Assembly: GCA_034008185.1 (NCBI GenBank)
Contig: CM067081.1
Span: 24,240,806 to 24,304,805 of the forward strand
Source of the DNA: Gorsachius magnificus
Lineage: Eukaryota; Chordata; Aves; Pelecaniformes; Ardeidae
DNA length: 64,000 nt
Direction: 5' to 3'
A model generated the notes under the pieces. That model worked only from the letters and a program-made list of their open reading frames with translations. It had not been told where the DNA came from and did no database searches. The translations under genes and the position numbers were made by a program. Within the stretch, counting starts at the first letter, position 1, and each line of letters begins with the position of its first letter. Positions 1 through 13,294 of this stretch are shown here, piece by piece.

Positions 1-2147
1 ATCCACCCTCTGGAACTGCAATGAAATTGTGAAATCAGAGTCTTCAACAATATTTGATTGATGGCCTTTGAAGGTGGGACAAAAAAGTCAGTAAAGTCTC
101 ACTTCCTCAGAATGTCTTCTCTGCTGCTTTTTCATATTTGCCCTGTGGGATATTTGGTGATTTTTCACACAGAGCACATAACAAAGTTGACTTATCACTG
201 GCAGTTCTTTAAAATAACACTGGAGGAATTCAAGGATTTTACTTAACACAATATTTTGAAGAAATACATCAGAGTTCTGGTTGCCTTAGCTATAATTCCC
301 TAATGTCCCAATGGGTCTGTTCAGCTGGAGGTGGCAATTAAGCTAAAGTTGTTTAGGCAATAATTAAGGTTTTAATCGTGGAATTTTATTTGGGGTTCTA
401 TTTGGGGAAAATCATTATTTAAGAATGATCTCTGTCCAGATCAATGGTGCCTTGGGTCAGACAAATGTCTCAAAGAGAGACTAAGATGATATGTAGAACA
501 TTTTCTATGACACCAACAATTGGTACTGGTGTCTCCTGTGGAGTCTACATTCAAGAGCATAGTAAGCAATTCCCACTGCAATTATCCAGCATTCCCAGAC
601 CCTGCCTGCTTATGCGGTCAATAAAAAGAAGCCATCAAAACACCCTAGGGAGGTACCTATAGATTATGGTTTGAATATAGGTCCTGATTCTCAGCCAGGC
701 TATACGGAGCCAACCCTGGGGAGTCAGAGGTCTAAACTACTCTTTTGGATGTTAATGTCATAGGAGGCATTTGAGCGGGACACTTGAGGGCTCAACCTTC
801 TGTTACATTAAGTCTTAGCCCTTAATACCACTGTTTGTGGGGCAAGTTTTTTTCATAAATAACAATCCAGGTTGCTTTTATTGCAGGTTGCTTCATTTTT
901 ACTGCCTATGTAGAGGAGGAGTCCAGTGCCACAAGCCTCTCTGCAGAGGAATACCTGCTCTGTTAGCCTCCAAAGCAGCTCTGCATCAGCATGAGGTTGC
1001 GAGCCCTCTCTGGTACAGCTCAGTCCACGTGAATCATGATTCCCACTACAGTGGTGCCAGATGCAATGTTTCCATGGCCAGCGAAGCGGCGATTCATGCG
1101 CCCTGGCAATCTCTGAGGGACACTGCAAAGCCCATCAGCTCTCCCTGGGCTTTTCATTCGGAAGGAAGCTGCGTTCTTGGGGACGAGTCTCCATGGCATT
1201 GGCTCTGACTGTGCAGCAACATCAGTGGGCCAAATCCTCAAACTCTTGCTCAGCCTTTGTTCTGGGCTTATTTAGGAGATTGACTGCTGTTTACCTTAAT
1301 AGATAACAAGCAAGAGACAGACTACAAGGTAGAGCAGAAACAGTCTCTGCCCTGTCTTTGAACAACACATGAAATCACAGCATCCTCACCCTCACTGAGG
1401 GCTTTCTGGTGTTATCTTAATAAAGATAAATATCCTAATGCCTCACTTTAAGTTTTCCAGGTGCTGACAATAGTTGTGCCTTATAAATGGAAACATGACA
1501 TGAAAAAATAGATGAAGCAACTACTCTTCTAAAGAAAAACTTAATCTAAACATTAAACCTCCATCACAGCAGCAAGCCCCATGAGGAATGTGGCTGTAGC
1601 ATCAGCATCAGACACTACAAGTTAAATGTATTTGCCTAGCACTACAGGCTTCTTCAGTCCACAAGCCTTTTGGTTCTGCTTGTGCCCTGATCCCCCCTGA
1701 GAAAGCTCATGTCTCAGGATGAGGGCTTTCAGGGTCTGTGTGCCTACAAGCTTCACAGCACCTGGAGCTGGGTATAATGCAAGGAGCTATCCACATCCAG
1801 TGGAGAATATCCATTCCTGTGGGTGAGACACTAACAACTTACAAAGTTTGGTGATGTAGCTCTTTCATACAGTTGTCTTCTGCCAAACCTCTGATCATTT
1901 CACCTTGGGGACCACAGCAGAAAGAAATCAAATGCACAGCAACAACACAGCATGCAAGGGGTGCCCTAGCAGGGTAGTAGCGATGCCTGCAGTAACCTGT
2001 GGCGATAGGTGGGAAAGCTGGCGGAGCAAAAAACTCCATGTGTCTCTGCTGCGGTGCTAGCGTGGGGCAGATCTGCGTGCCCCATATTTGACATGGGGGG
2101 TGGAAAGCCTGATTTGAAGCCCTGGTGAACCCCTTGCCTGCTCCGCT
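1..2147. other. Intergenic sequence, no gene recognised
   Basis: Short open frames occur on both strands around 840-1300, where the sequence becomes more GC-rich, but none has a domain I recognise and they overlap each other in conflicting frames. I see no repeat with a recognisable consensus. The stretch lies far downstream of UBL3 and is best described as unannotated intergenic DNA. Confidence 0.6.
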
Positions 2148-3011
2148 CATAGAATAATAGAATCATAGAATCATAGAATCACAGAATCAGAATCATAGAA
2201 TCACAGAACCATTTAGGTTGGAAAAGACCTTTAAGATCATCAAGTCCAACCGTTAACCTAACCCTGCCATCCCACCACTAAACCATGGCCCTAAGAACCT
2301 CGTCTGCCTGCAGGGATGGGGACTCCACCACTTCCCTGGGCATCCCGTTCCAATGCTTGACAACCCTCTCGGTGAAAAAATCTTTCCTAATGTCCAATCT
2401 AAACCTGCCCTGGTGCAACTGGAGGCCATCTCCCCTTGTCCTATCACCCATTACCAGGGAGAAGACACCAACACCCACCTCACTACAACCTCCTGTCAGG
2501 TAGCTGTAGAGGGCGATAAGGGCTCCCCTCAGCCTCTTCTGCTCCAGGCTAAACAATCCCAGTTCCCTCAGTCACTCCTCATCAGACTTGCGCTCCAGAC
2601 CCCTCACCAGCTTCATTGCTCTCCTCTGGACATGTTCCAGCAAGGCAACATCTTTCTTATAGTGAGGGGCCCAAATCTGAACACAGTATTTGAGGTGCGG
2701 CCTCACCAGCACCGAGTACAGGGGGACGATCACTTCCCTACTCCTGCTGGCCACGCTATTCCTGATACAAGCCAGGATGCCATTGGCCTTCTTGGCCGCC
2801 TGGGCACACTGCTGGCTCATATTCAGCCATCTGTCAACCAACACCCCAGGTCCTTTTCTGCCAGGCAGGCTCCAGCCACTCTTCCCCTAACCTGTAGCGT
2901 TGCATGGGGTTGTTGTGACCCAAGTACAGGACCCAGCATTTGGCCTTGTTGAACCTCATACAGTTGTCCTCAGCCCATCGATCCAGCCTGTCCAGATCCT
3001 TCTGTAGAGCC
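2148..3011 (-). mobile_element. CR1 LINE 3' fragment (copy A), 5'-truncated
   Basis: The plus strand begins with about six reverse-complement octamers (AATCATAG/AATCACAG), followed by the CR1 3' end 'aggttggaaaagacctttaagatcatcaagtccaacc'-type sequence. The element is therefore in minus orientation. Minus-strand frames at 2572-2844 and 2278-2556 encode the C-terminal part of the CR1 reverse transcriptase, with motifs such as [34 protein letters not shown] and [17 protein letters not shown], then [20 protein letters not shown]. The two pieces are in different frames, so the copy is dead. Similarity stops near 3011, which is the 5' truncation typical of CR1. It belongs to the same subfamily as the copies at 7453, 24220, 26500 and 35317. 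Confidence 0.95.
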
Positions 3012-3331
3012 CAAGCCCTTCAGCAATGCCCAAGGCGAAGAAAACCACTTGGAGTCAGCAGAGATGGCTGCCGGGTGGCTGGGGGAGTGACTCTTCCCCA
3101 TCTGGAGAGGACGCTGATGAAGTGGTCATTTCAAGCCTGACGAGAGGGGCTGAGAGGGGCTGTGAGTGCTCTCCTCATATCTCAAGGACAAGCATGGAGA
3201 GGCTGAAGAAGCTTTCTGAACTGCAAACCAGTGCTGTCACAAGAGAAAACTGGCAGCAGCTTGCCATGCGTGCATTTCAGCTGGGCATTCACTGAGGGTC
3301 CCAGCAGGCTCAGAGCAGCCTCTGACTGGGC

Positions 3332-3347
3332 ATATGGGGCCCCATAT
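3332..3347. repeat. 16-bp perfect palindrome
   Basis: The sequence atatggggccccatat is its own reverse complement. It is an isolated short site without a neighbouring gene, so I assign no function. Confidence 0.8.
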
Positions 3348-4176
3348 CCACCTCGGTCTAAAGCACAGTAACTTTATAAGCAGCACTAAGTGGTGAGGTT
3401 CTGGGGGCAAAAGGAGGTTGGATTTGATGAGCCAGAAGAGTCCTATCCATCCCACAGCCCTCAACCTCCCTGGGCATTTCCATTAGGAAGCAGAAATAGG
3501 GATTATTGGCCCCAGTCTTATTTATATCCATCTGACCCCTGACTAGTTGCCTTGCTGCCAATGACCAAGTACTTTGAGTGTATCTTGCAGGGGAGCCCCT
3601 ATCTGTGTGACTTCAGCCTGTTCTTGCTTCTTTGCATAGTACATCACTGCTGGGATGATCCAGCAGTGCAACAATACAGGCCCCAATCTGAATTTTATTC
3701 ATTATGAAAATTTCAGGCCACCACATTTCTTCAGGAATATATCCCTTTATGTAACTGGCAATACTCTGATATGAGTCAGTCTGTGAATCGCAGGAGATAC
3801 AACTAGAAAGCAAACTAGACCGTGCTCTGTCCTTTAACAGTAAAGAACTATTTTTCTGTCATATCAAATGAATTTATTCTTTCAGTTCATTACTTTTCCC
3901 CTTCCCTCCCCCAATTCTTTTCTTTTTTCTTTGTAACCGGTGCTTATTTGTCCCTGACTGGAGGTGCATCCTGCCCCAGGTCTACATGCTGGTGGGTTCC
4001 CCTCGTCACTGGGAGATGGGACTCAGTGATGCAACCTGCATGTGGGACCAGTGGGGATGCTCCCAAAGGTCGTGATACTCTTTGCTCTCGTGCATGCTGC
4101 AGCAGTACCCAGAAGTGTTTGCCAGGACTGTGTAAAAATTATGTACATGATGCCAAGCATGTTTTGAAGAACTGCA

Positions 4177-4204
4177 ACAAGGGGCCCCAGCTGGGGCCCT
4201 TGTG
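4177..4204. repeat. GC-rich inverted repeat, near-perfect stem
   Basis: The arms CAAGGGGCCCCAG and CTGGGGCCCTTG are complementary apart from one extra G, with essentially no loop. This is a cruciform-prone site in otherwise ordinary intergenic DNA. Confidence 0.7.
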
Positions 4205-4789
4205 CAACCTCTTTCTCATACTCAAGGGAAACTTCATGCTGGAATATTTTGCTGCAAAGAGACCCAAATATGCCAAAGAATACAGTGGGAATGCAGGGGC
4301 ACACTGAGGTATGCACAGGACCTGCCTGTGCTGGGGATCTGTGGCCATGAAGGGCATGTCTCCCTGTGGCTGCGTGCCCGGGTGCAGCCAGGGTGAGCCC
4401 ACACAAATGCACATCTGGGACAGCAACCGTCTGGCCAGGGCAAGCAGCTCTGTTCCTTATAAGAGCAGAAAGCTGATTTTCCTGGTGGTGAGTATGGTTT
4501 TTCCATGGAAAGCAATTCTCTGTGTGGTGCTGAAATGTGGAAACCAGATAGAGAAAAAAAACACTAGGAGTGGGAAAAACTTTCCCATGAATTTTTTTAT
4601 CCAGTGCTAAATTACTTTACATTCAACCCCCTTCTGGCCAAGTTTTCAAGGGGATGAGCTGGCACCGTCATGCTGGGGAGGGAGAAAAGTAGTTTTCCTA
4701 CAAGTGCTTCCACATCCATCTGTCCATCCCTCAAAAAATAACCTAACTACAGAGTGGAGATAAGCTGCAATAGGAGAAATCCTATTCAT

Positions 4790-4855
4790 TTGGTATATAT
4801 ATATTCATATATTATATATTCATATGATATATGTAATATATTCATTTGATATAGA
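4790..4855. repeat. AT-rich low-complexity repeat
   Basis: An imperfect repeat of TATTCATATATTATA and TTCATATGATATA motifs, almost free of G and C over about 65 bp. It looks like a degenerate microsatellite. Confidence 0.75.
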
Positions 4856-7452
4856 TGTCCAGGTAGAGAAGAAGAATTCACTCCTGCCTGGGCAGAGGAT
4901 CCATGTGGACATGCTCCTGCCAAGGACAAGCCTGGGAGGAACGAGGCTTGGTTCGCGCTGCAATTCCAGCAGGGCTTTGGTTTTCCCCTTTTGCAGACAA
5001 TTTGCCCAAACCTTAGTTCAGTTTGCCTGGAAGTTTAGAGGAGGTCTTTTCCCTCCTCGGTCAGGGGTCCCCTCCCAGCGGTAGAAGCACACTCCCAGCC
5101 TTCATGACCATGTTCAGCCAAACTGCCAGCCCCATTCTGCTTTCTTCCTGGTCTGCTTTTGGTGGCAAAACACAAAGAAACGTGGGCACTTTCCCCCATG
5201 CTGGGTGAGCTCCCAGTCCCTCCCTGCTCTTCGGAGCTGGTGCTTTCCCCGGGGACCGTGGCTGCAGCAGGGCAGGGGAGGGGGCAAGTGTGGCCGGGGC
5301 TGCACTGCGCTGGCTTCGTGCATTTACATCAGGAGGTCCTGGGAAGCAGGGGGAAACCAGGGAGTGTGCAAGCAAGAAACTAAAGCTCATGAGAGTAACT
5401 AGCACTGTGTGGGAGCTGAAATTTCCATTTTGCAGGGAATTCCCTGGTTTTGCAATGGGCTTTTATCCTCTGCTGGATCAAAACCAACAAGTTTTGGAAT
5501 TTCATATGAAACTAAACTTGAGAAAGATGAGCAGATCCTTTGATGCCTATCAAAGCATTTGTTGTCATTTCAACAACTGGCAGGGCTTTTTTTTTACATT
5601 AAATAAATTTCAGAACAACACGTTGCCTCAAAAAAGAATAAGCCAAGTATTTCACCATGGAAGGGTTGAAGCAAAGTAATTTTATTACTTTAGTGCAATG
5701 CTTCCTTCCTTGCTTCCAGGATTTTATTCAATCTTTTTCTTTAGATGATCCCTTAAAAAAAATCCCTTAAAATGATATTTTCTCCTGGAAAAAAAAAACC
5801 TGATACTTTCTCCTGTGTTACTGCTGCTAACAAAGCTAAGCCGTTTTATTGCTTTTTCAACTACAAGTCCACGTCCAGCACCCCTTGAATGCTTGAAAAA
5901 ACAACCCTATGGAAATAAAAAAAGTCACTTTTTCTTTTTTCCCAGGTTTTATTGAGTGCCACCTATCCCGGAAGGTGCTGGAGGTACGTCCTGGTGACAC
6001 CAGAGAGGGGAACCAGCACCTGCCCCCGTTCCCCTCCTACCCTGGGACCCCCACCACGGGAAAGAGGGTGGCACAGCCAATGCAGCAAAGGATGACAGCA
6101 GCCATCAGGCTGGGTTTGACTGAAAATTTGATGACTGTGGAAGCAGAAACAAACTTCAGCCTCTGAGCAGCTGCCTTTGACAGGCTGACAGCTAAATCCT
6201 GGAGAAGCGCAAGCCCTGATGGATCTATCAGTCAGGCCAGCTCTGCATATGTATTTATGGCTACAGGTTTTCATCAGTAAGAAAAAAATACCAACACTTT
6301 ATCCACGTCATCAGTTTTCCATAAATCATGATCCTCCTTCATCAGGGAGGTCCTGCAGCCCCGGGTGCTCTGACCGCAGGGTGCACCTCACTAGTGGTAG
6401 GAAGGGAGGAGGTTCACGGTTTTGGGGTGACTCCCTGAAGGCGATTGGTAGCGTGAGATGCGCAGCCTGCACCACTGCTTGCAAAATGCTGCTTTCATTT
6501 AATGAATTTTACGCAACCACACTCTCACCTGACGCACTGATTCCTGCTCTGGTTTTCCCAGTTAGCCGTGTCCAGAGGCACGGTCCCCCTCCAGTTTTGG
6601 TGGGCACAAGAGCCACTGCCGTGCAAGCCATCCTGCTGGAGGAAGAGCGCTCCTTCAACACTGCAAATCAAAGCTCTTGTCTTCTTTCTTGGCCATATTT
6701 ATTATTTCAACTAAGTCAATCCCATCTGAATTCCTGAAAGCCAAATATCCTGATCTGCATAAGGAACGTGTTTTATCTTTATGAGCAGAGCGATGGAATC
6801 ATTTCTTCATCTAGCATTCTGGTTTGTGTCTGTACAAACTGCTCTCTTCATTCAATTATTCATTTAAAATCCACTGCCCCTTTGCTGCTACCTGAAGTAC
6901 ACTTCAAAGCTCCAAAATATGAGCTAGGCACACATAAATTTCAACGGAAATCAAAGCAAAGAGGAATTTTGGAAAGCCATCAAAGAGCTGCATGGAGAAG
7001 CTTCCTGAACAGTCCCCTCTCCCAGCGGGGAGCCATGATGCCCCATGGTTTCTCCCTGGTAGAAAAAAAATGAAGGAAGGCTGGTGCTCTTCCAGCACCA
7101 ATGCCTACTCCAGGGGTTACAGTGGGATGTAGGTGCTTAGATGGTCTGAAGACTGTTCTTTCACAGGTTTCAATAAAATATCCAGGCCTGTCCATTAATT
7201 GTGTCCCCCTAACACATAAGGGACCATGTGTGTATGCTGGTGGCTTGGCTGCAAGTAGAAGCTGGAGGAGAGTGCTGGAACCTGACCCCCTTCCCCAGGG
7301 TGGAATGGCTCCTTCCAGCTCCCTCCCAGCCCTCCTGGAGTCACTGCCCAACCCCCAGCAGCTTCGACACCTGGATGAGAGGTGCTCTTTGAACAAGTCA
7401 AGGTTTAAACCTTTCTGTGAATTAGTTGAACCAAGAAAATTACAATGGATCT

Positions 7453-7706
7453 CTATGGCCTCAAGTGGCACCAGGGGACATTTAGACTGGACATTAGGAA
7501 ACAATTCTTCACTGAAAGGGTTGTCAAGCATTGGAACGGGGTGCCCAGGGAAGTGGTTGAGTCCCCATCCCTGGAGGTATTTAAAAGACAGGTAGACGAG
7601 GTGCTTAGGGACATGGTTTAGTGGTGGGATGGCAGTGCTAGGTTAATGGTGATGATCTTAAAGGTCTTTTCCAACCTAAATGATTCTATGATTCTATGGT
7701 TCTATT
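7453..7706 (+). mobile_element. CR1 LINE 3' fragment (copy B)
   Basis: The last ~250 bp of a CR1 element in plus orientation. The order is: degraded end of the ORF2 reverse transcriptase ('ttagactggacattaggaa', 'gtcaagcattggaacgggg', 'ctggaggtatttaaaaga'), then the 3'UTR ('gatgatcttaaaggtc', 'ttccaacctaaatg'), then the octamer tail ATTCTATG ATTCTATG GTTCTAT. Same subfamily as copy A; strongly 5'-truncated and non-coding. Confidence 0.95.
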
Positions 7707-10700
7707 GTTTTTTTCCTTGTCCATCAGCTCAGTAAAGAGGTTTCTTCTATCCCTTTTGGTCTTGGAGTAGCTTCCCTTATCTTCAGACCATTTAGCTCAG
7801 TTTTGCTCTTCACTCTGCCTGCCCCATGCTCAGTATTCTCCTATTTCTAGTGCCTCACGCTCCCATGTGCGCTGCCATGTAGGGTATCTTTTAGGGGCCA
7901 TTCCTGACACACGTCCAAGTCATCACAGCTGTCTTTTTCGACTCTTCAGTAGCAGGGAAGTTTCTCGTGTTAGCTGTTTCCCTCATCACATCATCTTTTA
8001 TTTTCTGCAGCTCCAGCCCTGGCAGCCTTCTTTCCAGCTGGCGCATTTCCACCGTCCCCATCCCTGGATCGCTGCCGTTTCTCATGCTCCAGCACCCTGA
8101 GCCATTCAGCGGAGCTGTCTTGGACGGGCTCATTCCTGGCTTCAGCAAAATGTTGGGAGCATGCTCCAGTCCTTGCAGAGTTTCTAGCCTTGTGCTTCTC
8201 CCAGTGCCAATTTCACAGCTCTTATCGCTGCCATTAGTTCTCCACCAGGTTTTTCAGCTTGTCCTTGTTTTTCACCTCCCAGTTCCATCTTTGCCGCTTC
8301 CCGTTGTTTTCCATTTGACATGATATTTACTTGTCTGCTGAGCCTCCGTCCAAACTTTCTGCTCTTTCGGTCCCACCTTGTAAGTTATTCTCTTCAGAAC
8401 TTTCTTCATCAGTGATACCAGGTCAACAAGAGAGCTGAGCTGGGAAAATGGCAATGAATAATTTATCTGATGAACGTAGCTCCTTTGTGTGTCGTGGCAT
8501 AGCCATGAGCAGCTTGTGTTTCCCTGGACTGCCTCCAAGTCCTAGCCCCACTTAAAATGTCTGTATATCACTGACAGTTTCATTATTCACTTACAGGCTC
8601 ATCAGCCCAGTGGAAGCCAAGCCCTGTGGATGTCCAGCCTGGGTCTCACCAAGCCCCGGTCCCACCAGCATCTGCGACTTGCACCCAGGTCCAGCACTGG
8701 CAGACAAGCGATTTTTCCCGTATCAGTGCCTCACTGCTGATACCCTCCGCTGGAAGGAGCAGGCGAGAGATTCTCCTGGGGGCTGAAAATTGGTTCCTGG
8801 GGGCTGAAAATTGGGTGGAGGCAGCTTGGCTGTTTCCCCATCACTGAGCACAAACACCAGCAAGGCTGGGCTGGGCAACCATGCACAGTGACCAGCTCAC
8901 ACAGGGAATTTGAAGGGACTAGGGGGCGAGAGGCTGTTTGTGGTGCACGGCTGGGAGCCTTTACCCAGCTCCCATCACAGAGCAAACTCCTGATGTAGAC
9001 TTCTCCACGAGGATTCGCATGGACTACCAGGTAATTCTAAAATCTAATTTCTCTACCAGTTAAGCCAGAAGAAAAGGTTGTCAGGAAGCTGAATGGCATG
9101 GGGACACCTCTGACTCAGAAATGTCAAGGATTAATCAGGGAAACCTGTGCTCAGGACACCTCTTTCTGAGTAATCCTTTTATGAAAAATGGATATATAAA
9201 CTGAGCCCAGCCCTTCCTCCACTTGTAATCCCGGTCGCAATTAGAAGATGGACAGACAGAGCAAATGCAAGCGCAAGAGCATCGTGTGCATTGCTAATGG
9301 GTTGTCTTCGTTCTCTGCAGGGACGGGATTATTTCCCTTTTAGCTTCCAGCACTGCCTTTGCACGGTGGACTGCAATGATGATTAACAGGAGGAAGAAAC
9401 CCATTGACCCAAACCAAAGCCCATTACAGTAAATGGACGCTGCCCATTGATTTTGCTGCCTCCTTCCTCCTGCAGCCTGGTAAAAGCCGACGTCCCTATG
9501 GCTGCTCTGCAGCACTGCTGCCACTTGGAAATTCCTTAGGTTGGGAAGGTGGGAAGATGGGGAAAGGACAGTGTCTCTGGGAGACCTCCTGCAAGACCAC
9601 GGCAAGCTCAGACCAACCCACCTCTGTGTCCCCATCTCCACCAATACCAGTCCTTGTGTGAAAGGCTTTGGCTATGGCATGTCATGTCGGTGCTTCCTAT
9701 AAAACTACAGGTAAGTACAGTTGCCCCAAATTACTTTTAAAAATCATCATAGTGATTAGCATGCATGTAAGAGGCCATGCAGGCCCCGGGAGGGGGGTGC
9801 AGCTGGGTACATAAAGCCCCTGGATGTCGCAGGGTTCACCCTTGGGGTCTGCTTTGCAGGTCAGTGACTCCAAAAGGCTCAGGAAGGGAAAAAGACTCCT
9901 GAAAGAGCAAGTCCTAGCAAAGGAAGGCTGCTCCTCTGAGGGGTCAGAAGGGCCCCGATGCCCGGTCAGATCATGCATCCAGATGCTTGCAGAGTTGAGC
10001 CTATCTGTTGGAGTTAAAAGGTCTTCAGGTTTGCAAACCTGCATTGGTTGGCATATCCTCACCTGGTTCACAGGAGGTGACCAACCTACAATACGATCAT
10101 CTTTATGCCCTTGAAAAGCTTCCCCTTCACATTGAAGCCTGGAGGTCCTGTTGGTGTCAGCTGGCCCAAAAGCCACCACTCTGGACAAGTGTAAGACACA
10201 TGCAGCTCCTTTCTTGCACTATCACTGCAAGGCCCAGGCAGACAAAAACCCATAGTAGTGGGTTTGCCTGGATATTCACAAGTGGGAACAGGCACGACTC
10301 TAAAAACAAAGGTAAAAAGACCAACAGACAACAGAGAAAAGTGCTGAGCAACAGCAGAAGAAACCCTTGAAATATGCTGAATAACATTGTGGGGCTGTTT
10401 TCCCTCCAGATGAAAATAGCTTGCAAGACTCTAAATATTGGCTAGATGTTTAATGAAAAGGCATCTATAAGCCAGAGACGGTTACTTTTCACCTGGGATC
10501 TGTTAAAAATGTTATTATAGCAGTTTAGAGAAAGCTACAGGTATTACACCACGAGCTCTTGGATCCTAGTCTGTAGCACAGTTTTATCCCCATAAAACCA
10601 GTGATGTGGCAAAACAAGCCCTAGTAACATCTAGATGTGCTTCCCCCCCTGCAGCCTCACCATGGGGCTTATGGTGCTTGGAAACGTAATGACGTCGTTT

Positions 10701-13289
10701 GTTTGAATTTATGAGATTTGGAATTATTTTGGGGTAAAACCTCACAAAGCTGAGCTGACATGTTTAAAGGGACAGAAAGATAGAAAAGAGGATAAATGAG
10801 ACAGGATTTAGTACCAATTATTCAAAATTTTATTTTAAAAAGGGGAAAACCTTTCCTCGCTGCGCTCCGCCATCCTCCTGCCATGTGGAGCCCCTGAACC
10901 CCAGGGCGCCGTGAGTTCAGAGGGGACATCCATGGAGGAAAAAAGGACCATTTGCTTCCCTGCTCTGTGCCAAGTGGTGCCCTGGCTTCTGTCTGCCACG
11001 CTTGGCACTCACTGGCAATATAAATCAGAGTTCCCCAAGCTGCAGTTGTGGCCTGCACAATAGGAGTTAAATGAATGAGCATGTGGCCTCCCAAAGGCAG
11101 GCAGATCCCGGAGGCAGGGGTGGGCAGGGAGGGAGATGAAGTGCCTGGTCCCTCAGACCTCCCACGAAATGCAAATGCATTGCCCTGATTTGACCACAGA
11201 GAAATAACAGGGAAATAACGGGGCCCTCCAGGCCAGCCCTGGGCAGCTTCTCCCCGCCTCCGCCTTCCCCGGCTGCTCAGCCTGAGCTCCGCTTTGTGGT
11301 AGCCAGTTTTCCTGGGGATAGCAGAGGGAACAAAGCCTGGTTTCCTACAGAGCTGGGTCCAAAACTCTTCAGCCCTCAGCTGCTCATCTCCTTATCACAT
11401 TGTAACTCATGTCATATTTCCCACCCTGATCCCCAGCTGGCAACTGCCTACCCAGTCACTCTGGTGGGAGATGGGCCATCTCCATGTGCTGGTGCCGTGC
11501 CCCCCAGTTCCCTGTGTCAACCATCAGTAGATAAAACCAGCAACAAATAACCCAGCTCAAATCCTGCCTTCCCAATCTTGGGTCTCCATCCCTCTCACCC
11601 ACCCTGCTGCCACTCCTGGCATCACCTGTAGGAGCTTCTCACTGGGACCATCACCTGCCTGCCAGATTGAGGTAGAGTTGACCAATGGCATCAGAAGCCG
11701 TCGGGAGCCGGTGGACCCAGGTGGCTGCCTGGCTGGCGAGACAGATGGACAGGCAGCTAGCTGAGTTTACACGCCTCGTTTCCTCAGAGATCCAGGCTAA
11801 AATTAAGTTCCCATGCTATGGCAGCAGCCGTTTCTCTGATGGTGCAAAAAGGTTGCTCAGGGGCTCCCTGCACGTCTTGGACAACCGAGAGCAGAAGGTC
11901 AAACGATACGTATATCTGGCAATGAAAATCTCCTGATAACACACACTTTCTTATTTCTGTGGCTGGAAAGAAATCCACCCCAAGCACAGAAGCAGAGCCA
12001 CAGAAAATAAGGCTGGAAAAGCCTTTAAATATTAATCCAGTCTCATGCTCCTCAGCTGGCACCCCCTGCCCCATGCCTACACCCAGCCCTGGGGTGTTGG
12101 GGGTCTCTCTGCCACCCACAAGCTCATGCTGGCTATGCATCCACCCACCCTCCACGCGTCTGGTGTTTCAGGGATCTTCCCAGGGACATCCTCATAGCCA
12201 GTGGGACCTTCACTCATGCAGCGCCGGGTCCCAGCCCACCTACTGCATGTCCATACTCAGCTTCCTCGAGAAAACGGTCAGTTAAGCCTTATTTAGCTCA
12301 TCCTGCCTTACAGAAAAAGCTGTGCATTGCTTGAGTCCCAGACAAAGCCTGCTCCATCCATTTTATCCCTCTTACTGAGGAGGGGAGGCTGCAAGTGGCC
12401 CGGCGCTGTAAGGCTGAGGAACAGGACTTGCCCCCATGGCACAACCACATCCCTTTCAACAGCACAACTGCCCGCCAGGCTCGTGCTGGCCCATGGCATA
12501 TCTGTTGAGATGCATCCACCTTCAGAGGAGGAGCAGAGCAATCGTTCTCTTGCTGCGTTGGTTTCTGCTCTGTCTGGCAGTGGATGCAGCAAAACAACAC
12601 TAAGAACGTGCAGGCGGTCCCCAGCCCAGAGCCCCCCCATGCGCTGTCTGCAGCTGTAGCTTTCTCATTTCTTCCTTCCCACCCTGCTTGCCAGACCAGA
12701 GGGGGACACCCAAGGGTGCTTTCCAAACAGCGTGCCTACAATGCCACACAATGAACACAAGCCAGGGTCCAGCCAGAGCAGCCCATCCTCTCTCCCCAAG
12801 GATAACTCATCCCGACCCTCCCAGCGCTCCTCGGAGGAAGGCACAGGAGGCTTTGCCCGGGTGATGACAGCCTTTTGGATCTATGGCAGTAAAAGAGATT
12901 GAAAAGCAAATTAAAAAATAGCATTAAGAGACATGAGCTGAGACCAGCATCTCCTGAGCCCAGCCCCAGGGTCAATAGGCCAGCGCAGGCAGGGGGATGC
13001 TGGAGGCAGGGAAGGGGCCAGAAGCCCCTCTGAACCTTGCTTCAGGCCACTTATCTTTAGTGAAGCCTGTCCAGGAGCCCAAATGCTTTCTTCTCTTCAG
13101 AGCTCAGCTGCGGCTCCGCGCCACTGCACACACATAAGTCTCAATAAAATGTACTTTAAAAATAGATGAGCAAAACCCAGGGGCCGCTCCTGGGGCAGGG
13201 AAGCGGCCACTGTTCAGTGCTCCTCTGCGTTACTGCGGCTGACACGCTCAGCGCTGCCCGTGGCGTTTGCCACCACCCATTTTTGATTC
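7707..13289. other. Intergenic sequence, no gene recognised
   Basis: About 5.6 kb with many short conflicting open frames and no recognised protein, RNA gene or clear transposable element. The stretch near 12001-12060 resembles a very old CR1 3' end in minus orientation ('ggctggaaaagcctttaa'), but too weakly to annotate. A 21-bp duplication at 8774 is listed separately. Confidence 0.55.
8774..8815. repeat. 21-bp tandem duplication, two units
   Basis: Units at 8774-8794 and 8795-8815 share the core TCCTGGGGGCTGAAAATTGG and differ only at the last base. The near-identity implies a fairly recent local duplication. Confidence 0.9.
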
Positions 13290-13294
13290 TCACC

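Larger units (their letters stand above)
3012..7452. other. Intergenic sequence with small palindromes and an AT-rich patch
   Basis: No gene is recognised. Open frames of 60-170 codons are present on both strands, but they overlap, lack recognisable domains and are expected by chance in this GC-moderate DNA. Local structures are listed separately (3332, 4177 and 4790). Confidence 0.6.

Noticed and set aside
837..1241. Overlapping frames of 70-123 codons on both strands
   Set aside because: Three mutually incompatible frames share the same bases, none with a known domain. Treated as chance in a GC-richer pocket.
12001..12060. Possible ancient CR1 3' end in minus orientation
   Set aside because: Only a short stretch (ggctggaaaagcctttaa) resembles the consensus, and the following bases do not continue the match.
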